Assembly: GCA_033762815.1 (NCBI GenBank)
Contig: JANRLF010000004.1
Span: 1 to 64,000 of the forward strand
Reading direction: 5' to 3'
DNA: 64,000 nucleotides
Source: JANRLF01 sp033762815
GTDB taxonomy: Bacteria; Bacteroidota; Bacteroidia; Chitinophagales; CAIOSU01
The position numbers and the translations under genes are program-made. Under the pieces are notes generated by a model. The model did no database searches, had not been told where the DNA came from, and saw only the letters and a program-made list of their open reading frames with translations. Shown in pieces: positions 1-8,243 of this stretch; positions within the stretch are counted from its first letter, which is position 1; each line of letters begins with the position of its first letter.

Positions 1-201
1 GCCCGTCTTGAAGCTCTCCGCATAGGCGATCGTGCCCGCAGCCGAGCTGTCGATGATGCTCACCCGGACGCTCACGTTCTGGTTCGACAGTATCTGCCCG
101 GAGGCGTCGCGAGCAACAGCCTGGTACTTGATGGCCTGGGGCATCTGCGCATACGCCAAACTGGCCGTAAGTATAAATAGCAATGTAAATAGACGTATCA
201 T
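1..201 (-). CDS. Exported tail-fibre-like protein, N-terminal fragment (cut by window edge)
   Basis: The ATG is at 201 and the frame is open to base 1, giving the first 67 residues. Residues 1-19 (MIRLFTLLFILTASLAYAQ) form a signal peptide. Residues 24-55 (KYQAVARDASGQ, then SNQNVSVRVSI) closely match the N-terminus of the next gene upstream (225-2513), so the two are tandem paralogues 23 bp apart and probably co-transcribed. That N-terminal block is common in exported Bacteroidota proteins with coiled or beta-helical tails; its exact role is unknown. The part from about base 160 to base 1 is GC-rich (77 of the first 120 bases are G or C) and uses G/C-ending codons, unlike its paralogue and the rest of the window. 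Confidence 0.8.
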   Translation of the reverse strand, partial: MIRLFTLLFILTASLAYAQMPQAIKYQAVARDASGQILSNQNVSVRVSIIDSSAAGTIAYAESFKTG

Positions 202-224
202 AAAGGTGGTTTGTAGTTGTAAGT

Positions 225-2513
225 TTATTGGTTGTTGGCTTTGTTTAAGGGCAGCATTTCCTGTGGGCCTGGGGCCAAGGGAAAGCGGACATTGAAATTA
301 GCTTCTTTTTGAATACCTTGTGCACTATTAATCAATTCATTTTTTCTAGTAGCAACAATAAACCAGGAGAAAGCAGCATTGCTTTGGCCATTGTGCAGTT
401 CCATAACATCAAATCCATTGGCTGATTTATTGGCTATGTACACGCCATTACAGGCATCTTCCAATTGCACAAAAACTTTTATAGGATGCAAGCTATCTAC
501 TTGTATATTCTTTGAAAAACTAGGATCAATGGTAATATGCGCTTTACCATTTATTAACTTCCCTGTGCCAAAATCTTGAAACAAAACTTCAGGTGCTTCA
601 GGAGCGAACATGGTCACCTTCTCTCCTTTTGCATTTTCAACAATAGTAGATACGGTGCCATTGCCCAAAATTTTATATGGGGTAAACACACCTGAGGATA
701 ACTGCCATCCGCCTACATAGGCATAAATGCCATCATTATAAAAATATCCGCCGAATGCACTCACATTGTATTGGGTTGCTATGCCTGCCATCCCTATAAT
801 GGTGCCATTGCCTGTCACCCCTGCTCCGCCAGCGATAGATAGGCCAGTGACATTGTTGCCATTGGCTACCAAACCAGTACCGCTAGCAGAGGTACTGTTG
901 AACCTAACGGCAATGCTATTCGAACTGGAGAGATCTAACTGATAACTGGGCGAACTGACAGCCCCAATACCGATATTGCCATTGGCAACCATTACCATGC
1001 GGGTAATGCCGCCCGATTGCAGCTTAAATACATTACCACTTGGTGCATTTACCTGGAACTTACTATCAGGGCTAACAACCCCGATACCGATTGAAGTGCC
1101 ATTGTCAAATAATTGCGAGTTAATGCCAGAAGTACCACTGGCATGGAATTTCACCAAAAAATTGCCCGTTCCGGTTAAGTTGGCTGAAGCACCTGTTGCT
1201 CCCGTGGCTCCTGTTGGTCCTTGTGGACCCATTGGGCCTTGCGGACCAGGGTTACCCTGTGCACCTGGTAAACCATCTGCACCTGTCGCACCAGTAGGTC
1301 CAATAGGTCCCATAGGCCCTTGTGCCCCATCAGCACCTGTTGCTCCAGTTGCTCCCGTGGGTCCAATTGGACCCTGCAAACCTTGAGGCCCCATTGGCCC
1401 TTGCGGACCTTGTGCTCCGTCAGCTCCTGCATCGCCTTTAGGCCCTTGAGCACCCGTTGCCCCAGTAGCACCTTGAGGACCGGTATTTATAGGCAACAAT
1501 ACACTTTGTCCACTTTTGGTAAGACTCAATACATTGCCGTTCAGCATCAAATCCTGTAATTCGTTCGTGCTATCAGCATCTGGGTCCTGGGCTAAGTCTG
1601 ATAAATCAACCGTGAAAGCCGTTCCATTATCGGTTACCGTCAACTCTTTGGTGACTCTATCGAAGTGTAAGCCTGTATTATAACTGGGTGAAAGGGTATC
1701 ATTTAGGTTCGTAAGGTCTACTACTCCCCCATTGCTCAAGGTCAGTTGATTGGTTAAAGGGTCAAAACTAAGTTGCTGACTATCTGTATTATCCAAATAG
1801 GGTTGCAGGTTGACATTGTTTCCTTGGCTCAGGGTTAGGATATTATTGATTATCGCCAGTTGCTGTTGGGTATCATTGTCGTCGCCAGCCACCCATTGCG
1901 TACCGTTCCATTTAAGAACTTGGCCTGTGTTGGCATTAGCAGCCACATCGGATAAATCGTTTAATGAATTATCCGTCAAATTATCGGCATTTTTATCAAT
2001 CACCACCGTGTGGGCGCCACCTTTATCATAAATGGAAAGCACCTTGGTGGCAGTATCGTATACTACATTGTTAATCAATTCATTGGTAGCGCTGGTATCA
2101 TTCAGTACCGAAGCGGCTTGTTCAGAAAACAAAGCATAAGGTACCGAAAGCAGTTCGCTGGTGCCCATTAACACAAATTGCTCACCTCCCAAGGGGTCAA
2201 TTTCTATACTGAGCCACTTATTGCCCGTTGACCATGGTACAGCAGCAAAACTGCCATTTAGCGCAGCACCATTACCGATAGTAATACTGAAAAGGCCATA
2301 TTCGTTGGTGCCTGCCTTGTGTGTTTCAATATACACCGCAGGCGCAGTAGCACTGCCGTCTTTAATAGATATCCTTACTTTAATGTTCTGATTGGCCAGC
2401 GCGGCCCCAGATGCATCCCTAGCAACTGCTTGATAACGAAATCCCTTCGGTGTTTGGGCAAATACCGATACTGCAGAAAACAACAACCCTATCCATATCC
2501 ACTTCTTTATCAT
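225..2513 (-). CDS. Exported protein with collagen-like Gly-X-Y tract
   Basis: The ATG at 2513 is preferred over a TTG six codons upstream: it has an AGAAAG ribosome-binding sequence just before it and begins directly with a signal peptide (MIKKWIWIGLLFSAVSVFAQ). The product is about 762 residues. A conserved exported-protein head (YQAVARDASG) spans residues 20-130. It is followed by repetitive Asn/Asp/Leu-rich beta-type sequence, a collagen-like Gly-X-Y tract at about residues 345-443 (repeats such as GATGATGAQGPKG), and a tail containing FSWFIVATRKN. There is no T9SS sorting domain at the C-terminus. Such proteins are thought to form trimeric fibrous surface structures; that is inferred from the repeats. 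It is a tandem paralogue of the truncated gene at 1-201. Confidence 0.85.
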   Translation of the reverse strand: MIKKWIWIGLLFSAVSVFAQTPKGFRYQAVARDASGAALANQNIKVRISIKDGSATAPAVYIETHKAGTNEYGLFSITIGNGAALNGSFAAVPWSTGNKWLSIEIDPLGGEQFVLMGTSELLSVPYALFSEQAASVLNDTSATNELINNVVYDTATKVLSIYDKGGAHTVVIDKNADNLTDNSLNDLSDVAANANTGQVLKWNGTQWVAGDDNDTQQQLAIINNILTLSQGNNVNLQPYLDNTDSQQLSFDPLTNQLTLSNGGVVDLTNLNDTLSPSYNTGLHFDRVTKELTVTDNGTAFTVDLSDLAQDPDADSTNELQDLMLNGNVLSLTKSGQSVLLPINTGPQGATGATGAQGPKGDAGADGAQGPQGPMGPQGLQGPIGPTGATGATGADGAQGPMGPIGPTGATGADGLPGAQGNPGPQGPMGPQGPTGATGATGASANLTGTGNFLVKFHASGTSGINSQLFDNGTSIGIGVVSPDSKFQVNAPSGNVFKLQSGGITRMVMVANGNIGIGAVSSPSYQLDLSSSNSIAVRFNSTSASGTGLVANGNNVTGLSIAGGAGVTGNGTIIGMAGIATQYNVSAFGGYFYNDGIYAYVGGWQLSSGVFTPYKILGNGTVSTIVENAKGEKVTMFAPEAPEVLFQDFGTGKLINGKAHITIDPSFSKNIQVDSLHPIKVFVQLEDACNGVYIANKSANGFDVMELHNGQSNAAFSWFIVATRKNELINSAQGIQKEANFNVRFPLAPGPQEMLPLNKANNQ

Positions 2514-2563
2514 ACTTTCTGATTTCGTCAAATACTATTCTATCCCTACTCATCACACCTCAC

Positions 2564-2677
2564 TTAATTTGACTTCACTGGTACCGGTACTGGCTGCAAC
2601 TGGCCACCACGTGATACATCTAATTTATCTTGATATTCCGAAAGCTTTTCCAACAAATAATCCATCAACCGCTTCAT
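2564..2677 (-). CDS. Small hypothetical protein, 37 residues
   Basis: A complete short ORF lies 50 bp upstream of the collagen-like gene on the same strand. It has a strong Shine-Dalgarno sequence (AGAGGAG) a few bases before its ATG at 2677 and a TAA stop at 2564-2566. The product begins MKRLMDYLLEKLSEYQDKLD, which could form one amphipathic helix, and ends in a VPVPV stretch. It has no signal peptide or known domain. The RBS is better than that of most genes here, where SD sequences are weak. It could be a translated leader of the downstream fibre genes or a free small protein; I do not recognise it. Confidence 0.45.
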   Translation of the reverse strand: MKRLMDYLLEKLSEYQDKLDVSRGGQLQPVPVPVKSN

Positions 2678-2748
2678 CACCACTCCTCTTTTAATGTTCT
2701 AGCCCTATGAAAGGCTTTACAGCAAGTTAAGCGATGATTTACTGAAAG

Positions 2749-3372
2749 TCAAATATTTTTCAGATGGTCGAGTAAATTAAATCCTGCCAGCTCATAACGG
2801 CCATTGCCGTTGCCTTTCACAATGTACAAAGAAAGGTTTTTATGCGGAAAATCGTCCATCAGGCAAAGGTTGTTTTGCAACAGCGTGCAAAGCATAATGC
2901 GCATAGCTCTACCATGGGTGCAAATCAAAATTCGCCCCTCATACTGCGGCAATATGTTCTCAATAAAATCCAATTGGCGGTTTTGCAGATCCAAGGGGCT
3001 CTCGCCTTGGGGAATGCTCAAGTGCAATTGCCCCGCTCGCCAACTGTCCAGCAGCATTTTGTATTCTTCTGTCAACATAGGGGTAGGTGCCTTTCCCTCA
3101 TGATAGCCCCAATTGATTTCGTCCAACTGCCAGTGAGCCGTGTGGTTATACCCATTCTGTAAAAAAGGACCAACAGTTTGCTGGGTGCGCTGCAAGGTAG
3201 AAGTAAGTATGTGGTCAAAATCAAGGTGCTTGTAATGCTCGTAAAACGCCCATGCTTGGCGGATGCCCGTTTCGTTCAACACCGAGTCAATACCCCGCCC
3301 TTGGATGATATTGTTGCGGTTCTGTTCTGTCTCCCCGTGCCTGATTAAATAAATCTCCTGTGTCGATGCCAT
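2749..3372 (-). CDS. Histidine phosphatase family protein (phosphoglycerate mutase-like)
   Basis: A 207-residue cytoplasmic protein of the RHG superfamily. The signature LIRHGETEQN gives the phospho-accepting His12, flanked by Arg11 and Glu14; Arg62 (STLQRTQQT) and His153 (CTHGRAMRIM) complete the usual phosphate pocket. The family includes phosphoglycerate mutases, alpha-ribazole phosphatase (CobC) and broad phosphatases. No cobalamin gene lies nearby, so the substrate is not determinable. It is monocistronic, between the fibre genes and tRNA-Arg on the same strand. Confidence 0.88.
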   Translation of the reverse strand: MASTQEIYLIRHGETEQNRNNIIQGRGIDSVLNETGIRQAWAFYEHYKHLDFDHILTSTLQRTQQTVGPFLQNGYNHTAHWQLDEINWGYHEGKAPTPMLTEEYKMLLDSWRAGQLHLSIPQGESPLDLQNRQLDFIENILPQYEGRILICTHGRAMRIMLCTLLQNNLCLMDDFPHKNLSLYIVKGNGNGRYELAGFNLLDHLKNI

Positions 3373-3463
3373 TGCTTCTATTAGTCAAACAAAATACGAA
3401 AACCGATGCATAGCAGCTATAGAGCGCCTGCGCTATGCCCACACTTCTTAGTAGTAGACGCCT

Positions 3464-3497
3464 ATAAACAAAATGGCCCTGGAAATACCAAGGCCAT
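3464..3497 (-). terminator. Rho-independent terminator after tRNA-Arg
   Basis: Bases 3473-3497 form a hairpin (ATGGCCCTGG pairs with CCAAGGCCAT with one mismatch). On the minus strand it is followed by TTTTGTTT, and it starts right after the 3' end of the tRNA. Confidence 0.7.
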
Positions 3498-3498
3498 G

Positions 3499-3572
3499 TG
3501 CACCCGTAGGGATTCGAACCCCAAACCTTCTGATCCGTAGTCAGATGCTCTATCCAATTGAGCTACGGGTGC
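3499..3572 (-). tRNA. tRNA-Arg (anticodon ACG)
   Basis: The minus strand folds into a complete cloverleaf. A 7-bp acceptor stem GCACCCG/CGGGTGC is followed by discriminator A. The D arm reads GCTCAATTGGATAGAGC, the anticodon loop is CTACGGA (anticodon ACG), and the T arm contains GGTTCGAATCC. CCA is not encoded. Anticodon ACG is normally deaminated to ICG and reads CGU/CGC/CGA arginine codons. Confidence 0.97.
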
Positions 3573-3622
3573 TTTCCTTAAAAGGAATGCAAAAATAGCA
3601 AATCGGTTCGATTTATGGAAAT

Positions 3623-4603
3623 CTATTTGCTGCCTTTATCTTCTTCTTTCTTCCCTCCTGACTTGCTGAAAGATTGGCGCATGCCAGTATCGGCCTCAAT
3701 GTTCTTCAGCTTGTAGTAGTCCATTACCCCCAAGTTGCCGCTACGGAAAGCTTCAGCTATTGCCAGCGGTATTTCGGCTTCCGCTTCTATTACCTTAGCC
3801 CTAGCTTCCTGTGCCTTGGCTATCATTTCCTGTTCAAGGGCAACTGCCATAGCACGACGCTCTTCGGCTTTTGCCTGAGCAATATTCTTGTCTGCTATTG
3901 CTTGGTCGGTTTGCAAAACGGCACCAATGTTTTTTCCTATGTCCACATCGGCAATGTCAATGGACAGGATTTCAAATGCAGTACCTGAGTCGAGCCCTTT
4001 GGACAATACCACTTTGGAAATGGAATCAGGGTTTTCCAATACTGACTTATGGGAGATGGCCGAACCGATGGAGGACACAACCCCCTCACCTACCCTGGCC
4101 AACACTGTTTCTTCACCAGCTCCACCCACCAATTGTTTGATATTGGCCCGCACCGTAACACGCGCCTTGGCAATTAACTGGATACCATCTTTAGCCACAG
4201 CAGTAACGGGTGGGGTATCAATCACTTTTGGATTAACCGACATCTGAACTGCTTGGAACACATCCCTACCAGCCAAGTCAATAGCAGTTGCTGCCTTGAA
4301 ATCCAAATCAATGTTCGCTTTTTGGGCAGATATCAAAGCATTCACTACCGAAACTACCCTACCACCTGCCAGATAATGCGCCTCCAAATCGTTGCGGGTA
4401 AGGTGCAAACCTGCCTTCGTAGCCGTAATCAATGAATTGACGATGATGCCCGGAGGCACTTTTCGAAAACGCATGAACATCAACTGTACCAGGTTGACGT
4501 ACACCCCTGATAAAATAGCCGAAATCCATAAGGGAAATGGAATGAGGTAAATAAAAACAATAAGTACCAGGAGTATGACTACCCCTATAATTGCTAAAGA
4601 CAT
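3623..4603 (-). CDS. floA: Flotillin-like protein FloA
   Basis: A 326-residue bacterial flotillin of the UPF0365/YqfA family. Residues 4-40 form an N-terminal membrane hairpin (AIIGVVILLVLIVFIYLI), followed by an SPFH-like domain and a C-terminal Ala/Glu-rich helix (AQAKAEERRAMAVALEQEM, then EARAKVIEAEAEIPLAIAEA) for oligomerisation. FloA scaffolds membrane microdomains and affects membrane fluidity. It lies 2 bp downstream of a short NfeD gene, the standard genomic partner, and the lipoprotein at 5088-5540 precedes both. The C-terminus is lysine-rich (KSGGKKEEDKGSK). Length and order match the family. Confidence 0.95.
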   Translation of the reverse strand: MSLAIIGVVILLVLIVFIYLIPFPLWISAILSGVYVNLVQLMFMRFRKVPPGIIVNSLITATKAGLHLTRNDLEAHYLAGGRVVSVVNALISAQKANIDLDFKAATAIDLAGRDVFQAVQMSVNPKVIDTPPVTAVAKDGIQLIAKARVTVRANIKQLVGGAGEETVLARVGEGVVSSIGSAISHKSVLENPDSISKVVLSKGLDSGTAFEILSIDIADVDIGKNIGAVLQTDQAIADKNIAQAKAEERRAMAVALEQEMIAKAQEARAKVIEAEAEIPLAIAEAFRSGNLGVMDYYKLKNIEADTGMRQSFSKSGGKKEEDKGSK

Positions 4604-4605
4604 GG

Positions 4606-5085
4606 TTAGGTGATTTTATAGGTAGGTTTTACAAATATTTTGTTGTTCTCAATTTTAATGACGGTAACTTCCGTACCAGCATCTATGTATTCATCTTGCG
4701 CAAATACTTCCAGCCTGTTGTCGCCAAAGTCGGCCTTCCCATGGGGGCGCAGAAAGGTAACTGCTTTTCCGATATCACCAGTCTGCACTAGGCCATCTTC
4801 CAATACATTCACCCTGCCATCAATTACTTCATTTAAAGATAGTCTGCGTGAGGTGTACACTTTGTAACTTAGGTAAAGTAATATACCCGTGGCTATACTG
4901 GTACCTGCGAGGGTAAAATGCCCGATATTGGAATTGGGAAACTGCGTGTAAGAGAGCACTACCCCAACCACAATCATGGCATACCCGATAATGCCCATTA
5001 TTGTAGTGCCTGGAATCAAGAAAATTTCCACCAACACCAAAATAATTCCTGCGGCTATAATCGATATGATACTAGAAACATCCAT
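4606..5085 (-). CDS. Short NfeD-family membrane protein
   Basis: A 159-residue protein with hydrophobic segments at about 6-30, 31-48 and 58-77 and a C-terminal OB-fold-like domain of about 65 residues (GRVNVLEDGLVQTGDIGKAV and following) typical of NfeD. It lacks the ClpP-like protease domain found in the long NfeD at 46345-47706. Short NfeD proteins are usually encoded next to flotillins and are thought to work with them at the membrane, as the 2-bp gap to floA suggests. Both genes and the upstream lipoprotein look like one operon. Confidence 0.88.
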   Translation of the reverse strand: MDVSSIISIIAAGIILVLVEIFLIPGTTIMGIIGYAMIVVGVVLSYTQFPNSNIGHFTLAGTSIATGILLYLSYKVYTSRRLSLNEVIDGRVNVLEDGLVQTGDIGKAVTFLRPHGKADFGDNRLEVFAQDEYIDAGTEVTVIKIENNKIFVKPTYKIT

Positions 5086-5087
5086 GT

Positions 5088-5540
5088 CTATTGGTGTTCA
5101 CTTTCTTTCCGTTCCCCTTCTTCGCCCTCTTCACGTTCTTTCAGTTGTTTTTCAAAATCATGTTCCCCTGTAGAGGGCTTTAAGGTAATCACCACATGGG
5201 TTTGGGTATTTTCCAATACCATATTTTCCTTGTTCAATAAGTTAATGCGCAGGCTATCTGGCTTTACCGCACTGGAAAGGACTATCAGCGAGTCATTTGC
5301 CAATACCCAATCTTCTTCCACCTTATGGTTGCCCGTTACCGTGGTTACCCGGCCATTTTGTTTGAACTCGATAATGGGATAGTTCATGTTTTTGGCAGCA
5401 ATTACCTGCCCACCCGTGTTTACTTGTACAAAATCCCATCTGCCTATCAACTGCTCTTTCACATCTTTTTTCGAGTTGCCACAGCCGATAGCCAATAAAA
5501 AAACAAGTATTGCCCCAGTATAGAAAAGTTTGCTCATCAT
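5088..5540 (-). CDS. Small lipoprotein upstream of nfeD-floA
   Basis: A 150-residue exported lipoprotein. Signal peptide MMSKLFYTGAILVFLLAIGC ends in lipobox LAIGC, so Cys20 is the predicted lipidated residue. The middle (QLIGRWDFVQVNTGG) resembles the small lipocalin-like or META-like beta barrels common in Bacteroidota. The C-terminus is an acidic, charged tail rich in Glu, Lys and Arg. It sits 2 bp from the short nfeD gene, so a shared transcript is likely. Its function is unknown; a role with NfeD/FloA is only inferred from position. Either of the first two Met codons could be the start. Confidence 0.75.
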   Translation of the reverse strand: MMSKLFYTGAILVFLLAIGCGNSKKDVKEQLIGRWDFVQVNTGGQVIAAKNMNYPIIEFKQNGRVTTVTGNHKVEEDWVLANDSLIVLSSAVKPDSLRINLLNKENMVLENTQTHVVITLKPSTGEHDFEKQLKEREEGEEGERKESEHQ

Positions 5541-6044
5541 TTATTCTCCAGCCTAAAGTACTTTACTATTTTCAATGCACCAAATGAAAAATATTAACTG
5601 GCGAAATAAATCCTCACGGTCTGTAAGTTCCTTATAGCAATTTCCATATACCTACTATGATGTTGCTTAAAAGTCAGTTTACTTCCAATCAATACTTGCA
5701 AATGTAGTGTTAAGTGCTTACCATTACCCCTATCACAAGAGACTAGGACAAATGCCATAAACATGTTTGGGTGCAAAAAACACAAAAAAATTACCCCATT
5801 TTTGTATAAACTACTGTAAATAAATCACTTTACACCGTTTAGTTAAAGACGTTATTTAATTTTTTTCGGTACGAATTGAGATGTTTTCAGTATTTTTTTG
5901 GTACGAATTGAGTACGTTTTTGATAGATTTTCATTGCTGTTTGTTACTTCTATACCTGTACTCCTAATATAAGCGCAGTGATGGTGGGCATTGCAGATGA
6001 AATTTACTACTTTCATAGCATATTGGGGCAAATCGATAGAAGCA
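5541..6044. other. Divergent intergenic region between lipoprotein operon and rlmH
   Basis: An AT-rich gap of about 500 bp with no convincing gene. It holds two near-identical 20-bp direct repeats at 5861-5880 and 5893-5912. On the minus strand, TACATTTG (plus coordinates 5699-5706) fits the Bacteroidota -7 motif TAnnTTTG and could serve the lipoprotein-nfeD-floA operon, with a leader of about 150 bases. No RNA gene is recognisable. Confidence 0.5.
5861..5912. repeat. Pair of 20-bp direct repeats upstream of rlmH
   Basis: TTTTTTCGGTACGAATTGAG (5861-5880) recurs with one mismatch at 5893-5912. The repeat period is 32 bp, about three helical turns, so both copies face the same side of the DNA. 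They lie 133 bp before the rlmH start and may be paired operator sites or a small duplication. Confidence 0.75.
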
Positions 6045-6515
6045 ATGAAGATTGAATTGTGGTTGGTTGGGAAAACGGATGCTTGGCTGGCAGAAGGGAT
6101 TGAACGCTATACAAAGCGGATGAAACATTACGCTACCTTTGAAATGGTGGTTTTCCCCGAAAGCAGGCACAAAGGCAACGCATCGCCGACACAAGTAAAG
6201 GCAGCAGAGGCGGAAGCCATCATGGTCAAACTTAACGATAGTGACCACCTTATCCTGTTAGATGAACATGGGAAGGAGGTTGATTCGGTGGCATTCGCTG
6301 GCTATATCAGTAAGTTAATGGTAGCCGGGAAACGCAAGGTTATCTTCCTTATTGGGGGCGCATACGGTTTTGACCCTGTTATCGTTAAGAGAAGCAACGA
6401 TACGCTATCTTTGTCAAAAATGACCTTTTCCCATCAAGTTATCCGCCTCTTATTCATGGAACAACTTTACAGGGCCCATACCATTATTAACAACGAACCA
6501 TACCATCACCAATGA
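6045..6515 (+). CDS. rlmH: 23S rRNA (pseudouridine1915-N3)-methyltransferase RlmH
   Basis: The ATG at 6045 gives 156 residues, the family's usual length; upstream in-frame codons extend the frame by 18 residues but would add non-homologous sequence. It is a SPOUT methyltransferase that uses S-adenosylmethionine to methylate pseudouridine 1915 in helix 69 of 23S rRNA in the 70S ribosome. The protein opens MKIELWLVGKTD. The SAM-binding knot motif FLIGGAYGFDP and the conserved C-terminal LYRAHTIINNEPYHHQ are intact. The stop overlaps the rhomboid gene start (ATGA, 6512-6515), which suggests translational coupling. Confidence 0.96.
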   Translation: MKIELWLVGKTDAWLAEGIERYTKRMKHYATFEMVVFPESRHKGNASPTQVKAAEAEAIMVKLNDSDHLILLDEHGKEVDSVAFAGYISKLMVAGKRKVIFLIGGAYGFDPVIVKRSNDTLSLSKMTFSHQVIRLLFMEQLYRAHTIINNEPYHHQ

Positions 6516-7141
6516 ATGGATTCACTCCTATTACCACAGCCATTACGGTAGTCACGTTGGCTTTATCGATGTGGTCTTTCCAAAGTACCGAAATCAGGGA
6601 CAAATTGATTTTCAATCCTTATAGGATTAAGCGCAACCGCGAGTGGTACCGCTTTCTCACCGCGGGGTTTATCCATGCCGATTTCGGCCATTTATTATTC
6701 AATTTAGTCTCCTTTTTCTTTTTTGGCCCCTTTGTGGAATCTATCTTTCTTTATCATTTCGATTCCTTGGGGCCCGTTTTTTTTGCCCTAATGTATGTGC
6801 TGGCCATTATTGCTTCTAGTATTTTCAGCTATTTCAAGCATCAGGATGACTATGCTTATCTGGCCTTGGGAGCATCCGGAGCTATTTCTGCCGTAATATT
6901 CAGCAGCATTTTGTTCGACCCTTGGGACAATCGCATCTGTATCTACTTCGTATTCTGTTTGCCTCCTTTGGTGTTCGGCATCGTTTATCTCATGTTCTCC
7001 CAATATATGGCCAGGCGTGGGCAAGACAACATTGGCCATGACGCACACTTTTGGGGAGCAGTGTTTGGTTTCATTTTTCCAATTCTCTTGAAGCCGAGTT
7101 TGATAGTCGATTTTTTCAATAACGTAAAGAGTAGGTTTTGA
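6512..7141 (+). CDS. Rhomboid-family intramembrane serine protease
   Basis: A 209-residue polytopic membrane protein. The catalytic serine motif GASGA (Ser122) and the partner His179 (DAHFWGA) are present, as is the conserved N-terminal HADFGHLLFN motif (His55, His60, Asn64). Rhomboids cleave transmembrane segments inside the bilayer; the substrate here is unknown. It is the middle gene of a three-gene chain in which the coding sequences overlap (rlmH stop, this gene, then ltaE beginning at 7138). Confidence 0.92.
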   Translation: MNGFTPITTAITVVTLALSMWSFQSTEIRDKLIFNPYRIKRNREWYRFLTAGFIHADFGHLLFNLVSFFFFGPFVESIFLYHFDSLGPVFFALMYVLAIIASSIFSYFKHQDDYAYLALGASGAISAVIFSSILFDPWDNRICIYFVFCLPPLVFGIVYLMFSQYMARRGQDNIGHDAHFWGAVFGFIFPILLKPSLIVDFFNNVKSRF

Positions 7142-8157
7142 TTGACTTAAGGAGCGATACGGTTACGCGGCCCACCCCCGCCATGCGCCAAGCCATGCTG
7201 GAAGCTGCAGTGGGCGATGATGTTTTCGGTGAAGACCCTTCCGTGAATGCTTTGGAAGAAAAGATGGCCAGTATGTTCGGTATGGAAGCTGCTATTTTCT
7301 GCCCATCGGGCACCATGACCAACCAAATAGCCATTAAGCTGCATACCCAGCCGGGTGATGAAGTGATATGCCACCGCTTGTCGCACGTATATAATTATGA
7401 AGGCGGGGGCATCGCTTTCAACTCTGGGGCATCTGTAAGGTTAATTGAGGGAAACACTGGCTTTATTACGGCTGAAGAAATAAAAGAAAACTTCAACAAT
7501 CCCAATGACCCGCACAAGCCTTTAACCAGTTTGGTTTGCCTGGAGAATACTGCCAACCGCGCAGGGGGCTTGGTTTTTAGCTTGGAGCAGATACGGCCGG
7601 TAGCTGCCGCTTGCAAAGAATTAGGCTTAGCATTACATCTAGATGGTGCCCGATTGTTCAATGCTCTTGTGGTAACCCAAGATACTCCTGCGGCTTATGG
7701 TGCCACCTTCCATACCATTTCTATTTGCCTTTCCAAAGGATTGGGAGCTCCGGTTGGGTCAGTATTGTTAGGAACAAAAGAGTACATTCGGAAAGCTAGG
7801 CGCATCAGGAAAGTGTTTGGCGGGGGTATGCGCCAGGCCGGCTCATTGGCAGCGGCAGGCATTTATGCCTTGGACCATCACATTGAACGACTGAAAGAAG
7901 ACCACGAAAAAGCCCAAGCAATTAAACGTACCTTGGAGCAATGTAGCTGGGTAAAGCACATGCAGCCGGTAGCGTCCAACATCGTCATTTTCCATTATGA
8001 TACAGCCAAATTTAATGGCAAGGGATTGGATGAAGTGCTGAAAGCCCATGAGATATTGGCCATAAGCCTAGCACCCGGCCAACTACGCTTTGTCACACAT
8101 CTAGATATTAGCGATGCGATGATGGAGAAAATCGAAAATACGCTGATGTTGCTCTGA
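7138..8157 (+). CDS. ltaE: Low-specificity L-threonine aldolase
   Basis: A 339-residue PLP-dependent fold-type I enzyme that splits L-threonine or allo-threonine into glycine and acetaldehyde. The N-terminus MIDLRSDTVTRPTPAMR is diagnostic; Lys200 (CLSKGLGAPVGS) should bind PLP and ALHLDGAR carries the PLP-contacting Asp. Only a TTG start at 7138 gives this canonical N-terminus; it overlaps the rhomboid stop (TTGA). It is the last gene of the rlmH-rhomboid-ltaE chain and is followed by a strong hairpin terminator. Confidence 0.94.
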   Translation: MIDLRSDTVTRPTPAMRQAMLEAAVGDDVFGEDPSVNALEEKMASMFGMEAAIFCPSGTMTNQIAIKLHTQPGDEVICHRLSHVYNYEGGGIAFNSGASVRLIEGNTGFITAEEIKENFNNPNDPHKPLTSLVCLENTANRAGGLVFSLEQIRPVAAACKELGLALHLDGARLFNALVVTQDTPAAYGATFHTISICLSKGLGAPVGSVLLGTKEYIRKARRIRKVFGGGMRQAGSLAAAGIYALDHHIERLKEDHEKAQAIKRTLEQCSWVKHMQPVASNIVIFHYDTAKFNGKGLDEVLKAHEILAISLAPGQLRFVTHLDISDAMMEKIENTLMLL

Positions 8158-8192
8158 ATAGCAACGACTTAGGTTTTTGTCAGGATGCCTCC

Positions 8193-8243
8193 AAAAAGAA
8201 AGAAAGCGATGTGGGCTTTTCACCCACATCGCTTTTTGGTTTA
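8193..8243. terminator. Bidirectional rho-independent terminator
   Basis: A perfect 11-bp inverted repeat (AGCGATGTGGG at 8205-8215 with CCCACATCGCT at 8223-8233) is flanked by an A-rich tract on the left and a T-rich tract on the right. It can therefore end both ltaE on the plus strand and the M43 protease gene on the minus strand, which converge here. Confidence 0.93.

Noticed and set aside
976..1386. Open plus-strand frame of 136 codons rich in Gly/Pro
   Set aside because: It is the antisense shadow of the collagen-like Gly-X-Y coding tract; GGN-CCN codons rarely give stops on the other strand.
5594..5785. 63-codon minus-strand ORF in the rlmH upstream gap
   Set aside because: Cys/His-rich composition with no domain, signal peptide or ribosome-binding site; it looks like a chance frame in AT-rich DNA.
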